From NCBI GenBank assembly GCA_018819175.1, contig JAHJQQ010000052.1, positions 124,001-188,000 of the forward strand: a DNA stretch of 64,000 bases, in the 5' to 3' direction. The translations under genes and the position numbers were made by a program. This stretch comes from Gammaproteobacteria bacterium (lineage in GTDB: Bacteria > Pseudomonadota > Gammaproteobacteria > Thiohalobacterales > Thiohalobacteraceae). Shown piece after piece: positions 16,042-24,853 of this stretch (position 1 is the first letter of the stretch; each line of letters begins with the position of its first letter). The notes below the pieces were generated by a model. It did no database searches and was not told where the DNA came from. It worked only from the letters and a program-made list of their open reading frames with translations.

Positions 16042-16130
16042 GTCGGGCGCGGCCTTCGGCCTGAATCCGACCTATATATCTTGGAAGATCGAACGTAGGT
16101 CTGGGTCAGCGGCAAAGCCGCGCGCCCGAC
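16042..16130. repeat. 89-bp palindromic repeat, copy 1
   Basis: Begins GTCGGGCGCGGCCTTCGGCC and ends AAAGCCGCGCGCCCGAC, with internal arms around ACCTATA and CGTAGGT. A second copy of the same 89-bp length lies at 59795-59883. The internal hairpins GTCGG...CCGAC mark it as a BIME-like pair of REP units. The remaining sequence up to the mltD start (16131-16366) shows no gene. Confidence 0.75.
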
Positions 16131-16366
16131 AAAGCCAGCAACGGAAAACCCAGCCGCAACACAATCAGAATTATCACTTTAAGATGCTAAATCTCATACA
16201 GATTATTTTCATTCAACCATAGCCATGGTGCGGCCGATAGATTAGGATGCGGGTGATCAGATTATCCGCACTCATCGTGGCTAACCCTGATTCATTTTTT
16301 ACAGCGGACTGATGCCGCTTTAATGATCTCATTCAGACGTACTTATACCGTAACGAGGCACTGGAT

Positions 16367-17959
16367 TTGAGCACACTGCTGGGTCACTGCAAACAGGTAG
16401 TCGCCGCAACGCTGATCACATTGCTGCTGACACTGTGGCCGCTCAGCCAGGCCCAGGCGATGCTCGAATCACCCGCAGCCGGCTCAATCCCGAGAGATAA
16501 CGACGCCAGTGTTTTCCCGCAGCCTGCCGCACTGGAACCGGCGGTAAACTTCTGGAGCAACGTCTTCGGTGTCTGGAACCGCGATCAATTAGCCCTGCAT
16601 GATAACGAATATCTAGGCGTCGTTTATCGGATAGACAAGTTTCCCGGTCCGGTTGCAGAAGGCCTGACGACATCCCAACGTATCTGGATGCGCCAGCAGG
16701 AGGCCAATCTGGCCAGTCAGCTGCGCAATCTGGCCTATAAAAAGGCCGCTGGCCGCCAACTCAGCGCGCAAGAACAATCCTTGTATGACACCATCCACCG
16801 CGGTGGCGGCACACTGAAGGGTGCCGCCGACCGGGTACGTTCGCAGCGCGGCACGCGTGAACGTTTCCTGCGCGGTCTGGAAACCAGCGGTCGCTATGAT
16901 CGCGTCTTCCGTGAGGTATTTCGCGCCCAAGGATTACCGGAAGATCTGGCCTACTTGCCACACGTTGAATCCTCTTTCCAGATCGGCGCCCGCTCTTCCG
17001 TGGGTGCCGCCGGCATGTGGCAATTTATGCCCAAAACGGCGCGTTCCTACATGACGGTCACATCGTCTGTCGATGAACGGCTCAACCCCGTAACCGCCGC
17101 GCATGGTGCGGCCCGCTACTTTGCAGGCGCCTATCGGCAGCTTGGCAGTTGGCCACTGGCTGTTACGTCCTACAACCATGGCATCGGCGGCATGCGCCGC
17201 GCACAGGCACTCTATGGTAACGACTTCCCGCGCATCGTTCGTAACTACGATTCGCCGTCCTTCGGTTTTGCCTCGCGCAACTTCTATCCGGAATTTCTCG
17301 CGGTGCGCCGCATCGCTCAGGATATCGAAAAATATTTTCCGGAGGGCGTCCGCTTCCAGCCCCCGCTCGCCGTCAAACCGCTGATACTGACCCGCTCGAC
17401 GCATGCGCATGACATCAGTAAACAAACCGGCACGCGTCTGACCACATTGTCCGATCTCAATCCGGGCTGGTCGGACCGCACCCTGACCGGCAAGTCCAAA
17501 CTGCCTGCGGGTGTGACCGTGTGGGTGCCCTCAGGCGAGAAATACTCCAGCGATCTGCACCGACTCCCTACCACCACGATCGCGCGCAGCTCATCTTCGC
17601 AACAGCGCGAATCCAGCGACCGGCAGCATAAGGTCACCCAGGGTGACAGCCTCTGGTCGATTGCCAAACGTTACGACACCTCGGTTGCCGCGCTCAGCGC
17701 CTACAATGGGCTCGACGCCAAAAAGTCGCATTTGCGCATTGGCCAAAAACTGGAGCTTCCGCCCACGGGCTCAACCAAAGCGAAAAAGCCCAGCAGCACC
17801 GCAGACACCACAACCCACCGCGTCGGCAAGGGCGATACGCCTTTTGGTATCGCGTCATCCTATAAGATCTCGCTACGAGACCTGCTGGCTGCGAACAATA
17901 TGACCAAGCGCTCGGTTATTCATCCGGGACAAAAATTACTGATCCCCAGCAAACCTTAA
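16367..17959 (+). CDS. mltD: Membrane-bound lytic murein transglycosylase D-like, with LysM repeats
   Basis: A 530-residue exported enzyme that cuts the glycan strand of peptidoglycan with formation of 1,6-anhydro-MurNAc. An N-terminal hydrophobic signal (VVAATLITLLLTLWPLSQAQA) has no lipobox Cys, unlike E. coli MltD. The SLT domain (about 170-300) carries catalytic Glu in LPHVESSFQ, then SSVGAAGMWQFMPKTAR and SYNHGIGGMRRA. Two LysM domains follow at about 420-465 and 483-528 (HKVTQGDSLWSIAKRYDTS, HRVGKGDTPFGIASSYKIS). The start is a TTG at 16367 with GAGG 9 nt upstream. A terminator lies 25 bp after the stop. Confidence 0.92.
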   Translation: MSTLLGHCKQVVAATLITLLLTLWPLSQAQAMLESPAAGSIPRDNDASVFPQPAALEPAVNFWSNVFGVWNRDQLALHDNEYLGVVYRIDKFPGPVAEGLTTSQRIWMRQQEANLASQLRNLAYKKAAGRQLSAQEQSLYDTIHRGGGTLKGAADRVRSQRGTRERFLRGLETSGRYDRVFREVFRAQGLPEDLAYLPHVESSFQIGARSSVGAAGMWQFMPKTARSYMTVTSSVDERLNPVTAAHGAARYFAGAYRQLGSWPLAVTSYNHGIGGMRRAQALYGNDFPRIVRNYDSPSFGFASRNFYPEFLAVRRIAQDIEKYFPEGVRFQPPLAVKPLILTRSTHAHDISKQTGTRLTTLSDLNPGWSDRTLTGKSKLPAGVTVWVPSGEKYSSDLHRLPTTTIARSSSSQQRESSDRQHKVTQGDSLWSIAKRYDTSVAALSAYNGLDAKKSHLRIGQKLELPPTGSTKAKKPSSTADTTTHRVGKGDTPFGIASSYKISLRDLLAANNMTKRSVIHPGQKLLIPSKP

Positions 17960-17984
17960 TCTGGCGCACGAAATATCAGCCAAC

Positions 17985-18014
17985 AAAAAAAAGGGGCCAC
18001 TGGCCCCTTTTTTA
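17985..18014. terminator. Bidirectional terminator between mltD and pnp
   Basis: GGGGCC-ACT-GGCCCC (17993-18007) is flanked by eight A residues upstream and six T residues downstream, so it works on both strands. It serves mltD (plus) and pnp (minus). Confidence 0.92.
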
Positions 18015-18035
18015 TTCCGATGCAGCGATGTCACA

Positions 18036-20129
18036 TCACGCCACTTCGGTAACCGCTTTCATGCTGAGGCGGATACGACCTTGCTTGTCGACTTCCAACA
18101 CCTTGACCTTGACGATGTCACCTTCTGACAGCTTGTCGCTGACATTCTGCACGCGCTCGTCGCAGATCTGCGAGATGTGCACCAGTCCGTCTTTGCCCGG
18201 CAGGATGGTGACGAAGGCGCCGAAGTCCATCAACTTGGCGACCTTGCCTTCGTAGATGTTGCCGACGGTGACATCGGCGGTCAGCTGCTCAATGCGACGC
18301 TTGGCTTCTTCACCGGCGCTGGCATCCACTGACGCAATCTTCACGGAGCCATCATCTGTAATGTCGATGCTGGTACCGGTCTCTTCGGTGATGGCACGGA
18401 TGGTCGCGCCGCCCTTACCGATCACATCGCGGATACGGTCCGGGTTGATCTTCATGGTGAGATAACGCGGCGCGAACTTGGACATTTCTTCACGCGGCGC
18501 GGAGATCGCAGCGCTCATCTTGTCCAGAATGTGCAGACGCGCGGCGTGGGCCTGCGCCAGGGCGATCTCCATGATCTCCTTGGTGATGCCATCGATCTTG
18601 ATATCCATCTGCAGCGCGGTCACACCGGTGGTTGTACCGGCCACCTTGAAATCCATGTCGCCGAGATGATCCTCGTCGCCCATGATGTCGGTGAGCACGG
18701 CAAACTTATCGGCTTCCTTGATCAGGCCCATGGCCACACCGGCAACCGGCGCCTTCAACGGCACGCCGGCATCCATCAGTGCCAGTGAGCTACCGCACAC
18801 CGACGCCATCGAGCTGGATCCGTTGGACTCGGTGATCTCCGACACCACACGTGTGCTGTACGGGAAGCTCTCCACCGACGGCATCACCGCGGCGACACCG
18901 CGCTTGGCGAGGCGACCGTGACCAATTTCGCGGCGCTTCGGGCTACCCACGCGGCCGGTCTCACCGACGCTGTAGGGGGGGAAGTTGTAATGGAACATGA
19001 AATGATCTTTACGCTCGCCCTGCAGCGCGTCGATGATCTGCGCATCGCGTGCGGTGCCGAGCGTGGCGATAACCAACGCTTGCGTCTCACCACGCGTGAA
19101 CAGTGCGGAACCATGGACACGCGGCAACACGCCCGTACGTACGGTGATCGGACGCACGGTCTTGGTATCACGACCATCGATACGCTTCTCGCCACTGATG
19201 ATACGGCCACGCACGACCTTGGACTCCAGACCTTCGATCGCATTGCGAACAGCCTCTGCATTGAAGCAGGGGTTGGCATCCTCTGCAGTCAACTTGGTTG
19301 TGATATCACTGCGGATCGCATCCAGGCGGGTATAACGCTGTTGCTTGTCGGCAATCTGATAGGCCTCGGTGAAACCGGCCTGACCGGCGGCCGCGACTGC
19401 GGCAATCAGCGCGGTATCTTCGGCTGGCGCGGTCCAATCCCAGGCTGGGGTGCCGACTTCGGCGGCCAGTTCGCGAATGGCATTGATGGCAACACGCATC
19501 TGTTCGTGACCATAGACCACGGAACCCAACATCACGGCTTCGGACAGTTCCTTCGCTTCGGACTCCACCATCAGCACGGCGCCTTCGGTACCGGCGACAA
19601 CCAGATCGAGTTGGGAGGTCTCTAGCTGGCTTGCGGTCGGATTGAGAACGTAGTTGCCATCAATGTAGCCAACGCGCGCGGCGCCAATCGGGCCCTGGAA
19701 CGGCATGCCGGAAACGGCCAATGCGGCAGAGGCACCCAGCAACGAGGCGATATCCGGATTGATTTCCGCATCCAGCGACATCACCGTGGCGATCACCTGC
19801 ACTTCATTGGTGAAACCTTCCGGGAACAGCGGACGGATCGGACGATCGATCAGACGCGATACCAGCGTTTCATTTTCGCTCGGACGGCCTTCGCGACGGA
19901 AGAAGCCACCGGGAATTTTACCCGCGGCGTAAGTGCGTTCCTGGTAGTCGACGGTGAGCGGGAAAAAGTCGCGTCCTTCAACGCACTTCTTCAGTCCGAC
20001 CGCGGTAACCAACACGACGGTATCGCCCATGCTGACAATGACTGCGCCGCTGGCCTGGCGCGCGATTTCCCCGGTTTCCAGGGTCACGGTCTGAGCACCG
20101 TATTGGAACGTCTTTTTGATTGGCTTCAC
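18036..20129 (-). CDS. pnp: Polyribonucleotide nucleotidyltransferase (PNPase)
   Basis: A 697-residue phosphorolytic 3'-5' exoribonuclease and degradosome partner. Two RNase PH domains (about 10-220 and 310-540, including PFSVGETGRVGSPKRREIGHG-like PPYSVGETGRVGSPK), then KH (about 555-615, IRDVIGKGGATIRAI) and S1 (about 620-690, GNIYEGKVAKLMDFGAFVTI). It starts with GTG at 20129 after AGGA at 7 nt. It follows rpsO by 75 bp, the usual rpsO-pnp order; no RNase III processing hairpin could be made out by eye. Confidence 0.97.
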   Translation of the reverse strand: MKPIKKTFQYGAQTVTLETGEIARQASGAVIVSMGDTVVLVTAVGLKKCVEGRDFFPLTVDYQERTYAAGKIPGGFFRREGRPSENETLVSRLIDRPIRPLFPEGFTNEVQVIATVMSLDAEINPDIASLLGASAALAVSGMPFQGPIGAARVGYIDGNYVLNPTASQLETSQLDLVVAGTEGAVLMVESEAKELSEAVMLGSVVYGHEQMRVAINAIRELAAEVGTPAWDWTAPAEDTALIAAVAAAGQAGFTEAYQIADKQQRYTRLDAIRSDITTKLTAEDANPCFNAEAVRNAIEGLESKVVRGRIISGEKRIDGRDTKTVRPITVRTGVLPRVHGSALFTRGETQALVIATLGTARDAQIIDALQGERKDHFMFHYNFPPYSVGETGRVGSPKRREIGHGRLAKRGVAAVMPSVESFPYSTRVVSEITESNGSSSMASVCGSSLALMDAGVPLKAPVAGVAMGLIKEADKFAVLTDIMGDEDHLGDMDFKVAGTTTGVTALQMDIKIDGITKEIMEIALAQAHAARLHILDKMSAAISAPREEMSKFAPRYLTMKINPDRIRDVIGKGGATIRAITEETGTSIDITDDGSVKIASVDASAGEEAKRRIEQLTADVTVGNIYEGKVAKLMDFGAFVTILPGKDGLVHISQICDERVQNVSDKLSEGDIVKVKVLEVDKQGRIRLSMKAVTEVA

Positions 20130-20203
20130 TCTGCTGTCCTTACGCTAGGAAATGGAGTAACGAACGCTGTCGCGTTAGCAGTTCAGCTGGCGTCCTGTAT
20201 CGC

Positions 20204-20476
20204 TTAGCGACGCAGACCGAGACGGCCGATGAGATCCTGGTAACGCTGCGCGTCTTTGCGCTTGAGATAGTCGAGCAGCTGGCGGCGATGGTTGACCATG
20301 CGCAGCAGGCCCTGACGGGAATGATGATCCTGCTTGTGAGAAGAGAAGTGACCGGTCAGATGCGCAATGCGCGCCGACAGCAATGCAACCTGCACCTCAG
20401 GCGAACCGGTATCGTCCGGGGCGCGCTGATAATCTTTCACAATCTGGCCTTTTGTCTCGGCATTCAAAGATGACAT
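20204..20476 (-). CDS. rpsO: 30S ribosomal protein S15
   Basis: A 90-residue S15 with the typical SSLNAETKGQIVKDY start and GSPEVQVALLSARIAHLTGHF, HKQDHHSRQGLLRMV and RRQLLDYLKRKD segments. S15 binds 16S rRNA early in 30S assembly. The ATG at 20476 gives the family's usual start; longer in-frame sequence upstream is not conserved-looking. It has its own sigma-70 promoter (20533-20561) and is followed by pnp. Confidence 0.97.
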   Translation of the reverse strand: MSSLNAETKGQIVKDYQRAPDDTGSPEVQVALLSARIAHLTGHFSSHKQDHHSRQGLLRMVNHRRQLLDYLKRKDAQRYQDLIGRLGLRR

Positions 20477-20532
20477 AACTCTAGATACTCCCAAATAAAA
20501 CAAATCGCGAAGCCCGGCTTCAGAGGCCGCAT

Positions 20533-20561
20533 ATTGTAGCCGTGTGTCGATATCCGGACAA
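20533..20561 (-). promoter_or_regulatory. Sigma-70 promoter of rpsO
   Basis: Minus-strand -35 TTGTCC (20561-20556) and -10 TACAAT (20538-20533) with a 17-nt spacer, in the 100-bp gap between truB and rpsO. A small GAAGCC/GGCTTC stem follows in the leader. Confidence 0.65.
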
Positions 20562-20577
20562 GGTCAAGGTTGAGGGC

Positions 20578-21498
20578 TCAGCCCCCGACCATCAGGCGTT
20601 TCGGGGCCACTCGGCCATCGTCCAGGATCTCGCCCATCCCCAGGAACTGGCGGTCCCCGGCGTACAACCGGACCCAGCCACTGGTCGGGGCATGCGGCAC
20701 GATCACCGGTTGCCCCTGACGGAGGTAAAAGGCGGCATCCGGAGACAAACGCACGTCCGGCCATTGGGTCAGGGCGCTCTCGATGGGGAAGATATGGGCA
20801 TCGATGGCGGGGAATCCGCCCTCTTCGGCCAGTGCCGTCAAGGCATCCAGGCCGATCATGCCGGTCTCGTTATAGGGGCCGACGCCGAGGCGCCGCAATA
20901 CCGTGACATGCGCCCCGCAGCCCAGCATCTCGCCGATATCCTCTGCCAATGTACGGACATAGGTCCCCTTGGTGCAGTGGACATCGATATCGAAATACGG
21001 CAGATCCAGACTCAACAAGCTCAATTCATGAATCACGATCTGGCGTGGCTCGCGCTCGACCTCGACCCCCTGGCGGGCCAGTTTGTACAACCGCTGGCCC
21101 TGATGCTTGACGGCGGAATACATAGGCGGGATCTGTTCGATCTCGCCACGAAAACCCACGAACGCGGATTCCAGTGCCGCCGCATCCAACGCAGGGACCG
21201 GACGGGACTCGATCACCTCACCCTCGGCATCACCGGTGGCGGTCTTTTCGCCGAGCTTGCAGCGCACCTGATAATGCTTGTCGGCATCCAACAGAAAGCC
21301 CGAGGCCTTGGTCGCCTCACCGAAACAGATCGGCAACAGGCCACTGGCGAGCGGGTCCAGACTGCCGGTGTGTCCAGCCTTATTGGCATTGAACAGTCGT
21401 TTGACGATCTGCAGCGCCGCGTTGGAGGTCAACCCCGAGGGTTTGTCGAGCAGCAAGATGCCATTGATGTTTCGACCTTTGGAACGACGTTTTGCCAT
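20578..21498 (-). CDS. truB: tRNA pseudouridine(55) synthase TruB
   Basis: A 306-residue enzyme that makes pseudouridine 55 in the T loop of tRNAs. The catalytic Asp48 lies in AGHTGSLDPLASGLLP, and KPSGLTSN precedes it. The C-terminal part has the PUA-like extension (SPDAAFYLRQGQPVIVP). In the rimP-nusA-infB-rbfA-truB-rpsO order conserved across proteobacteria; the 259-bp gap to rbfA holds a dispersed repeat. Confidence 0.97.
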   Translation of the reverse strand: MAKRRSKGRNINGILLLDKPSGLTSNAALQIVKRLFNANKAGHTGSLDPLASGLLPICFGEATKASGFLLDADKHYQVRCKLGEKTATGDAEGEVIESRPVPALDAAALESAFVGFRGEIEQIPPMYSAVKHQGQRLYKLARQGVEVEREPRQIVIHELSLLSLDLPYFDIDVHCTKGTYVRTLAEDIGEMLGCGAHVTVLRRLGVGPYNETGMIGLDALTALAEEGGFPAIDAHIFPIESALTQWPDVRLSPDAAFYLRQGQPVIVPHAPTSGWVRLYAGDRQFLGMGEILDDGRVAPKRLMVGG

Positions 21499-21601
21499 CT
21501 AATTTAATCAACCTATACAGCATGGCGCATAAACTGCGCAGAAGAACAATTGAGCGCGAAGGACGCGGGAATCAATCCATAACAACTGTTGAAAGATGAG
21601 T

Positions 21602-21700
21602 TCCCTCCCCCTCGATGGGGGAGGTCCAGGGAGAGGGAGATATGCTATTTGGAAGCCCCCTCACCCTAACCCTCTCCCGCAAGGGGAGAGGGGATTCACC
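21602..21700. repeat. Dispersed GC-rich inverted repeat
   Basis: CCCTCCCCCTCGATGGGGGAGG and CCTCTCCCGCAAGGGGAGAGG are two hairpins about 50 bp apart. The sequence style (CCCTCACCCTAACCCTCTCC) is a very widespread intergenic repeat in proteobacteria. It lies between rbfA and truB. Confidence 0.7.
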
Positions 21701-21757
21701 GAATTAACAGCATTTGAAATTTCCCCTTGCGTCCTTCTCAGCCGAAGTATTAAAGAT

Positions 21758-22126
21758 TCAGTCTTCCTCACGCTCGTCTGAGGCGACGGCCTTATCGATC
21801 AGCGCACTCAAACGACTGCCATGCTCGATGGATTCGTCATACACGAAACGCAGCTGTGGCACGGTGCGCGTGAGCATGCGTTGACCCAACTCATGGCGCA
21901 GAAAACCCGCGGCGCTGGTCAACGCGGCCTGCGAATCGCGACGTGCATCCGCATCGCCCAAAACCGTGAAAAACACCTTGGCATGGGCCAGATCGCGCGT
22001 CACCTCGACGGCGGATATCGTGACCATGCCCACGCGCGGATCCTTGACCTCGGTACGGATCAACGTGGACAGTTCACGCTGCATCTGTTCACCGATGCGG
22101 CGGGTGCGAGGAAAATCACGGGGCAT
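21758..22126 (-). CDS. rbfA: 30S ribosome-binding factor RbfA
   Basis: A 122-residue KH-type protein needed for 16S rRNA 5' end maturation and cold adaptation. The start MPRDFPRTRRIGEQMQREL at 22126 has GAGGT 8 nt upstream; the family core VKDPRVGMVTISAVEVTRDLAHAKVFFTV is intact. It lies about 130 bp after infB in the operon, with an acidic C-terminal tail (DEREED). Confidence 0.96.
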   Translation of the reverse strand: MPRDFPRTRRIGEQMQRELSTLIRTEVKDPRVGMVTISAVEVTRDLAHAKVFFTVLGDADARRDSQAALTSAAGFLRHELGQRMLTRTVPQLRFVYDESIEHGSRLSALIDKAVASDEREED

Positions 22127-22257
22127 TGCAGGGTACCTCTGGTGCATTCCGGTCGCGGAAAATATCTGGCTGAACACGGAATTGGATCTGGTTGGAATAT
22201 CAAGGTCTCTGGTTGCGCAGCTTGCGTGAAACCAGAGACCTGATCCTGACAGCAGAT

Positions 22258-24831
22258 TTAGAGTGTGCGCGCCACCACGGTGCGTTCGAAGACCTCAATC
22301 TGATCGCGCGGCTGAACATCATTGTAGTTCTTGACGCCAATACCACATTCCGTACCGGCACGAACTTCGCTGACATCATCCTTATGGCGACGCAGGGATT
22401 CCAGTTCACCCTCGAACACCACGACGTTGTTGCGCAATACGCGGATCGGCGCACTGCGACGGACAACGCCATCGACCACCATACAACCGGCAATGGCGCC
22501 GAACTTGGACGAACGGAACACGTCGCGCACCTCGGCCAGACCGATAATCTCTTCTCTGATCTCCGGTGTCAGCATGCCGGTGAGGGCCTTCTTGACCTCA
22601 TCGATCACTTCGTAGATCACACTGTAGTAATGCAGATCCACACCCTGCTCTTCGACCAGACGGCGCGCAGTCGCATCGGCACGCACATTGAAGCCGATCA
22701 TGATGGCCTTGGAAGCCACTGCCAGATTGACATCGGACTCGTTGATACCACCGACACCACCGGCAACCACACGCACGCGTACTTCGTCGGAAGAGAGTTT
22801 GCTCAACGAATCGCGCAGCGCCTCAAGACTACCCTGCACGTCGGCCTTGATAACCAGATTAAGGTCGGCCGTGCCGGTCTCGCCCATCTGCGAGAATACA
22901 TCTTCGAGACGCGTCTGCTGTTGCTTGGCCAGCTTCACATCACGGAACTTGCCCTGACGGAACAGCGCCACTTCGCGCGCCTTGCGCTCATCAGACACGA
23001 CAACCACGTCATCACCGGCATTCGGCGTACCGGACAGACCAAGCACCACCACCGGCATGACCGGACCGGCTTCCTGGATCTGCTGACCCGATTCGTCAAA
23101 CATGGCGCGTACGCGGCCCCATTCCTGACCACTCAGGATCACATCACCCTTCTTGAGCTTACCGTTGCGCACCAATACAGTGGCAACCGGACCACGGCCA
23201 CGATCAAGACTGGATTCGATAACCACGCCGCTGGCCGGACACTCTTCAACGGCCGTGAGTTCCAGTACTTCCGCCTGTAGCAGGATGGATTCCAGCAGCT
23301 GATCCACGCCTTCGCCTGTCTTGGCGGATACGGGTACGAACTGCGTATCACCACCCCAGTCCTCGGGAATGACTTCGCGCTTGACCAGCTCGTTCTTGAC
23401 CCGATCTATGTCCGCTTCCGGTTTATCGATCTTGTTGATCGCCACCACCAGCGGCACACCGGCCGCCTTGGCATGCGTGATCGCCTCTTCGGTCTGTGGC
23501 ATTACGCCGTCGTCGGCCGCCACCACCAGAATCACAATGTCGGTGATCTGTGCGCCACGCGCGCGCATCGCAGTAAACGCCGCATGGCCTGGCGTATCCA
23601 GGAAGGTGATAGTGCCGCGCGGGGTATCCACATGATAGGCACCGATATGCTGGGTAATGCCACCCGCCTCACCAGCCGCCACCTTGGCACGGCGAATGTA
23701 ATCCAACAGTGATGTCTTGCCGTGATCAACATGGCCCATGATAGTAACCACGGGCGGACGCGTAACCTTTTCACCCTCGGCCTCGCCAGACAGTACCAGC
23801 TGGTCTTCCAGCTCGTTTTCACTCAGCAGTTTGACCTTGTGCCCCATATCCTCGACCAGAATCGAGGCGGTTTCCTGATCCAAAATCTGATTGATGGTGA
23901 CCATGGTGCCGGCCTTCATCAGCGCCTTGATCAGATCAACGGCCTTGATGGACATCTTGGATGCCAGATCGGCGACCGAGATCGTCTCGGGGATGCTCAC
24001 TTCACGCACAATCGGCGCGGTCGGCATTTCGAAACCATGCCGGTCAGAACTACCGATGCTTACACCACCGCGAGTCGGGGATTTTTTGCGCTTGCTTTTG
24101 CGACGACCGGCCATATCGGCGGAGACGTGCAGCTCTTCACGACCATAACGTCCACCGCGATCATCCGCGCCAGCACCGGAACGACGCGCTTTGCGCGCAG
24201 GCGCAGAGGCCTTTTCTTTCTCACCGGATTCTTTCTTGCGGGTTTCTTCCTCGGCTTTGAGACGCGCCGCCTCTTCTGCCAGACGCTGTTCCAGATCGGC
24301 CGCGCGCTTGGCATCTTCCTCAGCCTTGATGCGTGCCGCCTCATCGCGCACACGCGCCTCTTCAGCCTCGCGTTCGCGGCGCTGTTCATCGCCCTCTTTG
24401 CGACGCTCTTCTTCGAGTGCGCGCGCCTTGGCTTCTTCCGCCGCGCGCGCCGCTGCTTCGGCGGCCTCTTCCTCAAGACGCTTCTGCTCGTCAGCAACCA
24501 CCGCGCTACGCTTGACGTAGGTGCGCTTGCGACGCACTTCGACGGCGACCGTCTTGGTGCCGGCGGTACGACCCGTGCCGGTCTGCACCTTGAGCTCGCT
24601 ATGGGTCTTGCGCTTAAGGGTGATTTTCTTCGGTTCGTTGACCGTCAACGGGGTGTTTTCCTGCTTACCATGGCTCTTGCGCAGGAAGGTCAGCAATTCC
24701 AGCTTTTCATCGTCACTGATGGTGGAGTCAGCGCTGGATTTAGAGAACCCGGCATCACCCAATTGCGCCAACAGGCGATCAATCGGAATCCCGACGACTT
24801 CCGCGAATTGCTTAACCGTTACTTCAGACAT
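22258..24831 (-). CDS. infB: Translation initiation factor IF-2
   Basis: An 857-residue GTPase that brings fMet-tRNA to the 30S P site. Order: IF2_N domain (MSEVTVKQFAEVVGIPIDRLL), a long charged Glu/Ala/Arg-rich linker (about 100-260), then the G domain with GHVDHGKTSLLDYI, DTPGHAAF and NKIDKPEAD, and domains II-IV to the C-terminus (ECGIGVKNYNDVQPRDQIEVFE). The linker is low complexity, which explains long spurious frames opposite it. AGGAG lies 10 nt before the ATG. 22 bp separate it from nusA. Confidence 0.98.
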   Translation of the reverse strand: MSEVTVKQFAEVVGIPIDRLLAQLGDAGFSKSSADSTISDDEKLELLTFLRKSHGKQENTPLTVNEPKKITLKRKTHSELKVQTGTGRTAGTKTVAVEVRRKRTYVKRSAVVADEQKRLEEEAAEAAARAAEEAKARALEEERRKEGDEQRREREAEEARVRDEAARIKAEEDAKRAADLEQRLAEEAARLKAEEETRKKESGEKEKASAPARKARRSGAGADDRGGRYGREELHVSADMAGRRKSKRKKSPTRGGVSIGSSDRHGFEMPTAPIVREVSIPETISVADLASKMSIKAVDLIKALMKAGTMVTINQILDQETASILVEDMGHKVKLLSENELEDQLVLSGEAEGEKVTRPPVVTIMGHVDHGKTSLLDYIRRAKVAAGEAGGITQHIGAYHVDTPRGTITFLDTPGHAAFTAMRARGAQITDIVILVVAADDGVMPQTEEAITHAKAAGVPLVVAINKIDKPEADIDRVKNELVKREVIPEDWGGDTQFVPVSAKTGEGVDQLLESILLQAEVLELTAVEECPASGVVIESSLDRGRGPVATVLVRNGKLKKGDVILSGQEWGRVRAMFDESGQQIQEAGPVMPVVVLGLSGTPNAGDDVVVVSDERKAREVALFRQGKFRDVKLAKQQQTRLEDVFSQMGETGTADLNLVIKADVQGSLEALRDSLSKLSSDEVRVRVVAGGVGGINESDVNLAVASKAIMIGFNVRADATARRLVEEQGVDLHYYSVIYEVIDEVKKALTGMLTPEIREEIIGLAEVRDVFRSSKFGAIAGCMVVDGVVRRSAPIRVLRNNVVVFEGELESLRRHKDDVSEVRAGTECGIGVKNYNDVQPRDQIEVFERTVVARTL

Positions 24832-24853
24832 TGTGTCTCAACTCCTGGAGGAA

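Noticed and set aside
22192..23280. 362-codon frame opposite infB
   Set aside because: Antisense to the G domain of IF-2; no family features.
24191..24520. Long plus-strand frames opposite infB
   Set aside because: They are complementary to the low-complexity Glu/Ala/Arg linker of IF-2 and read as Ser/Arg/Ala runs.
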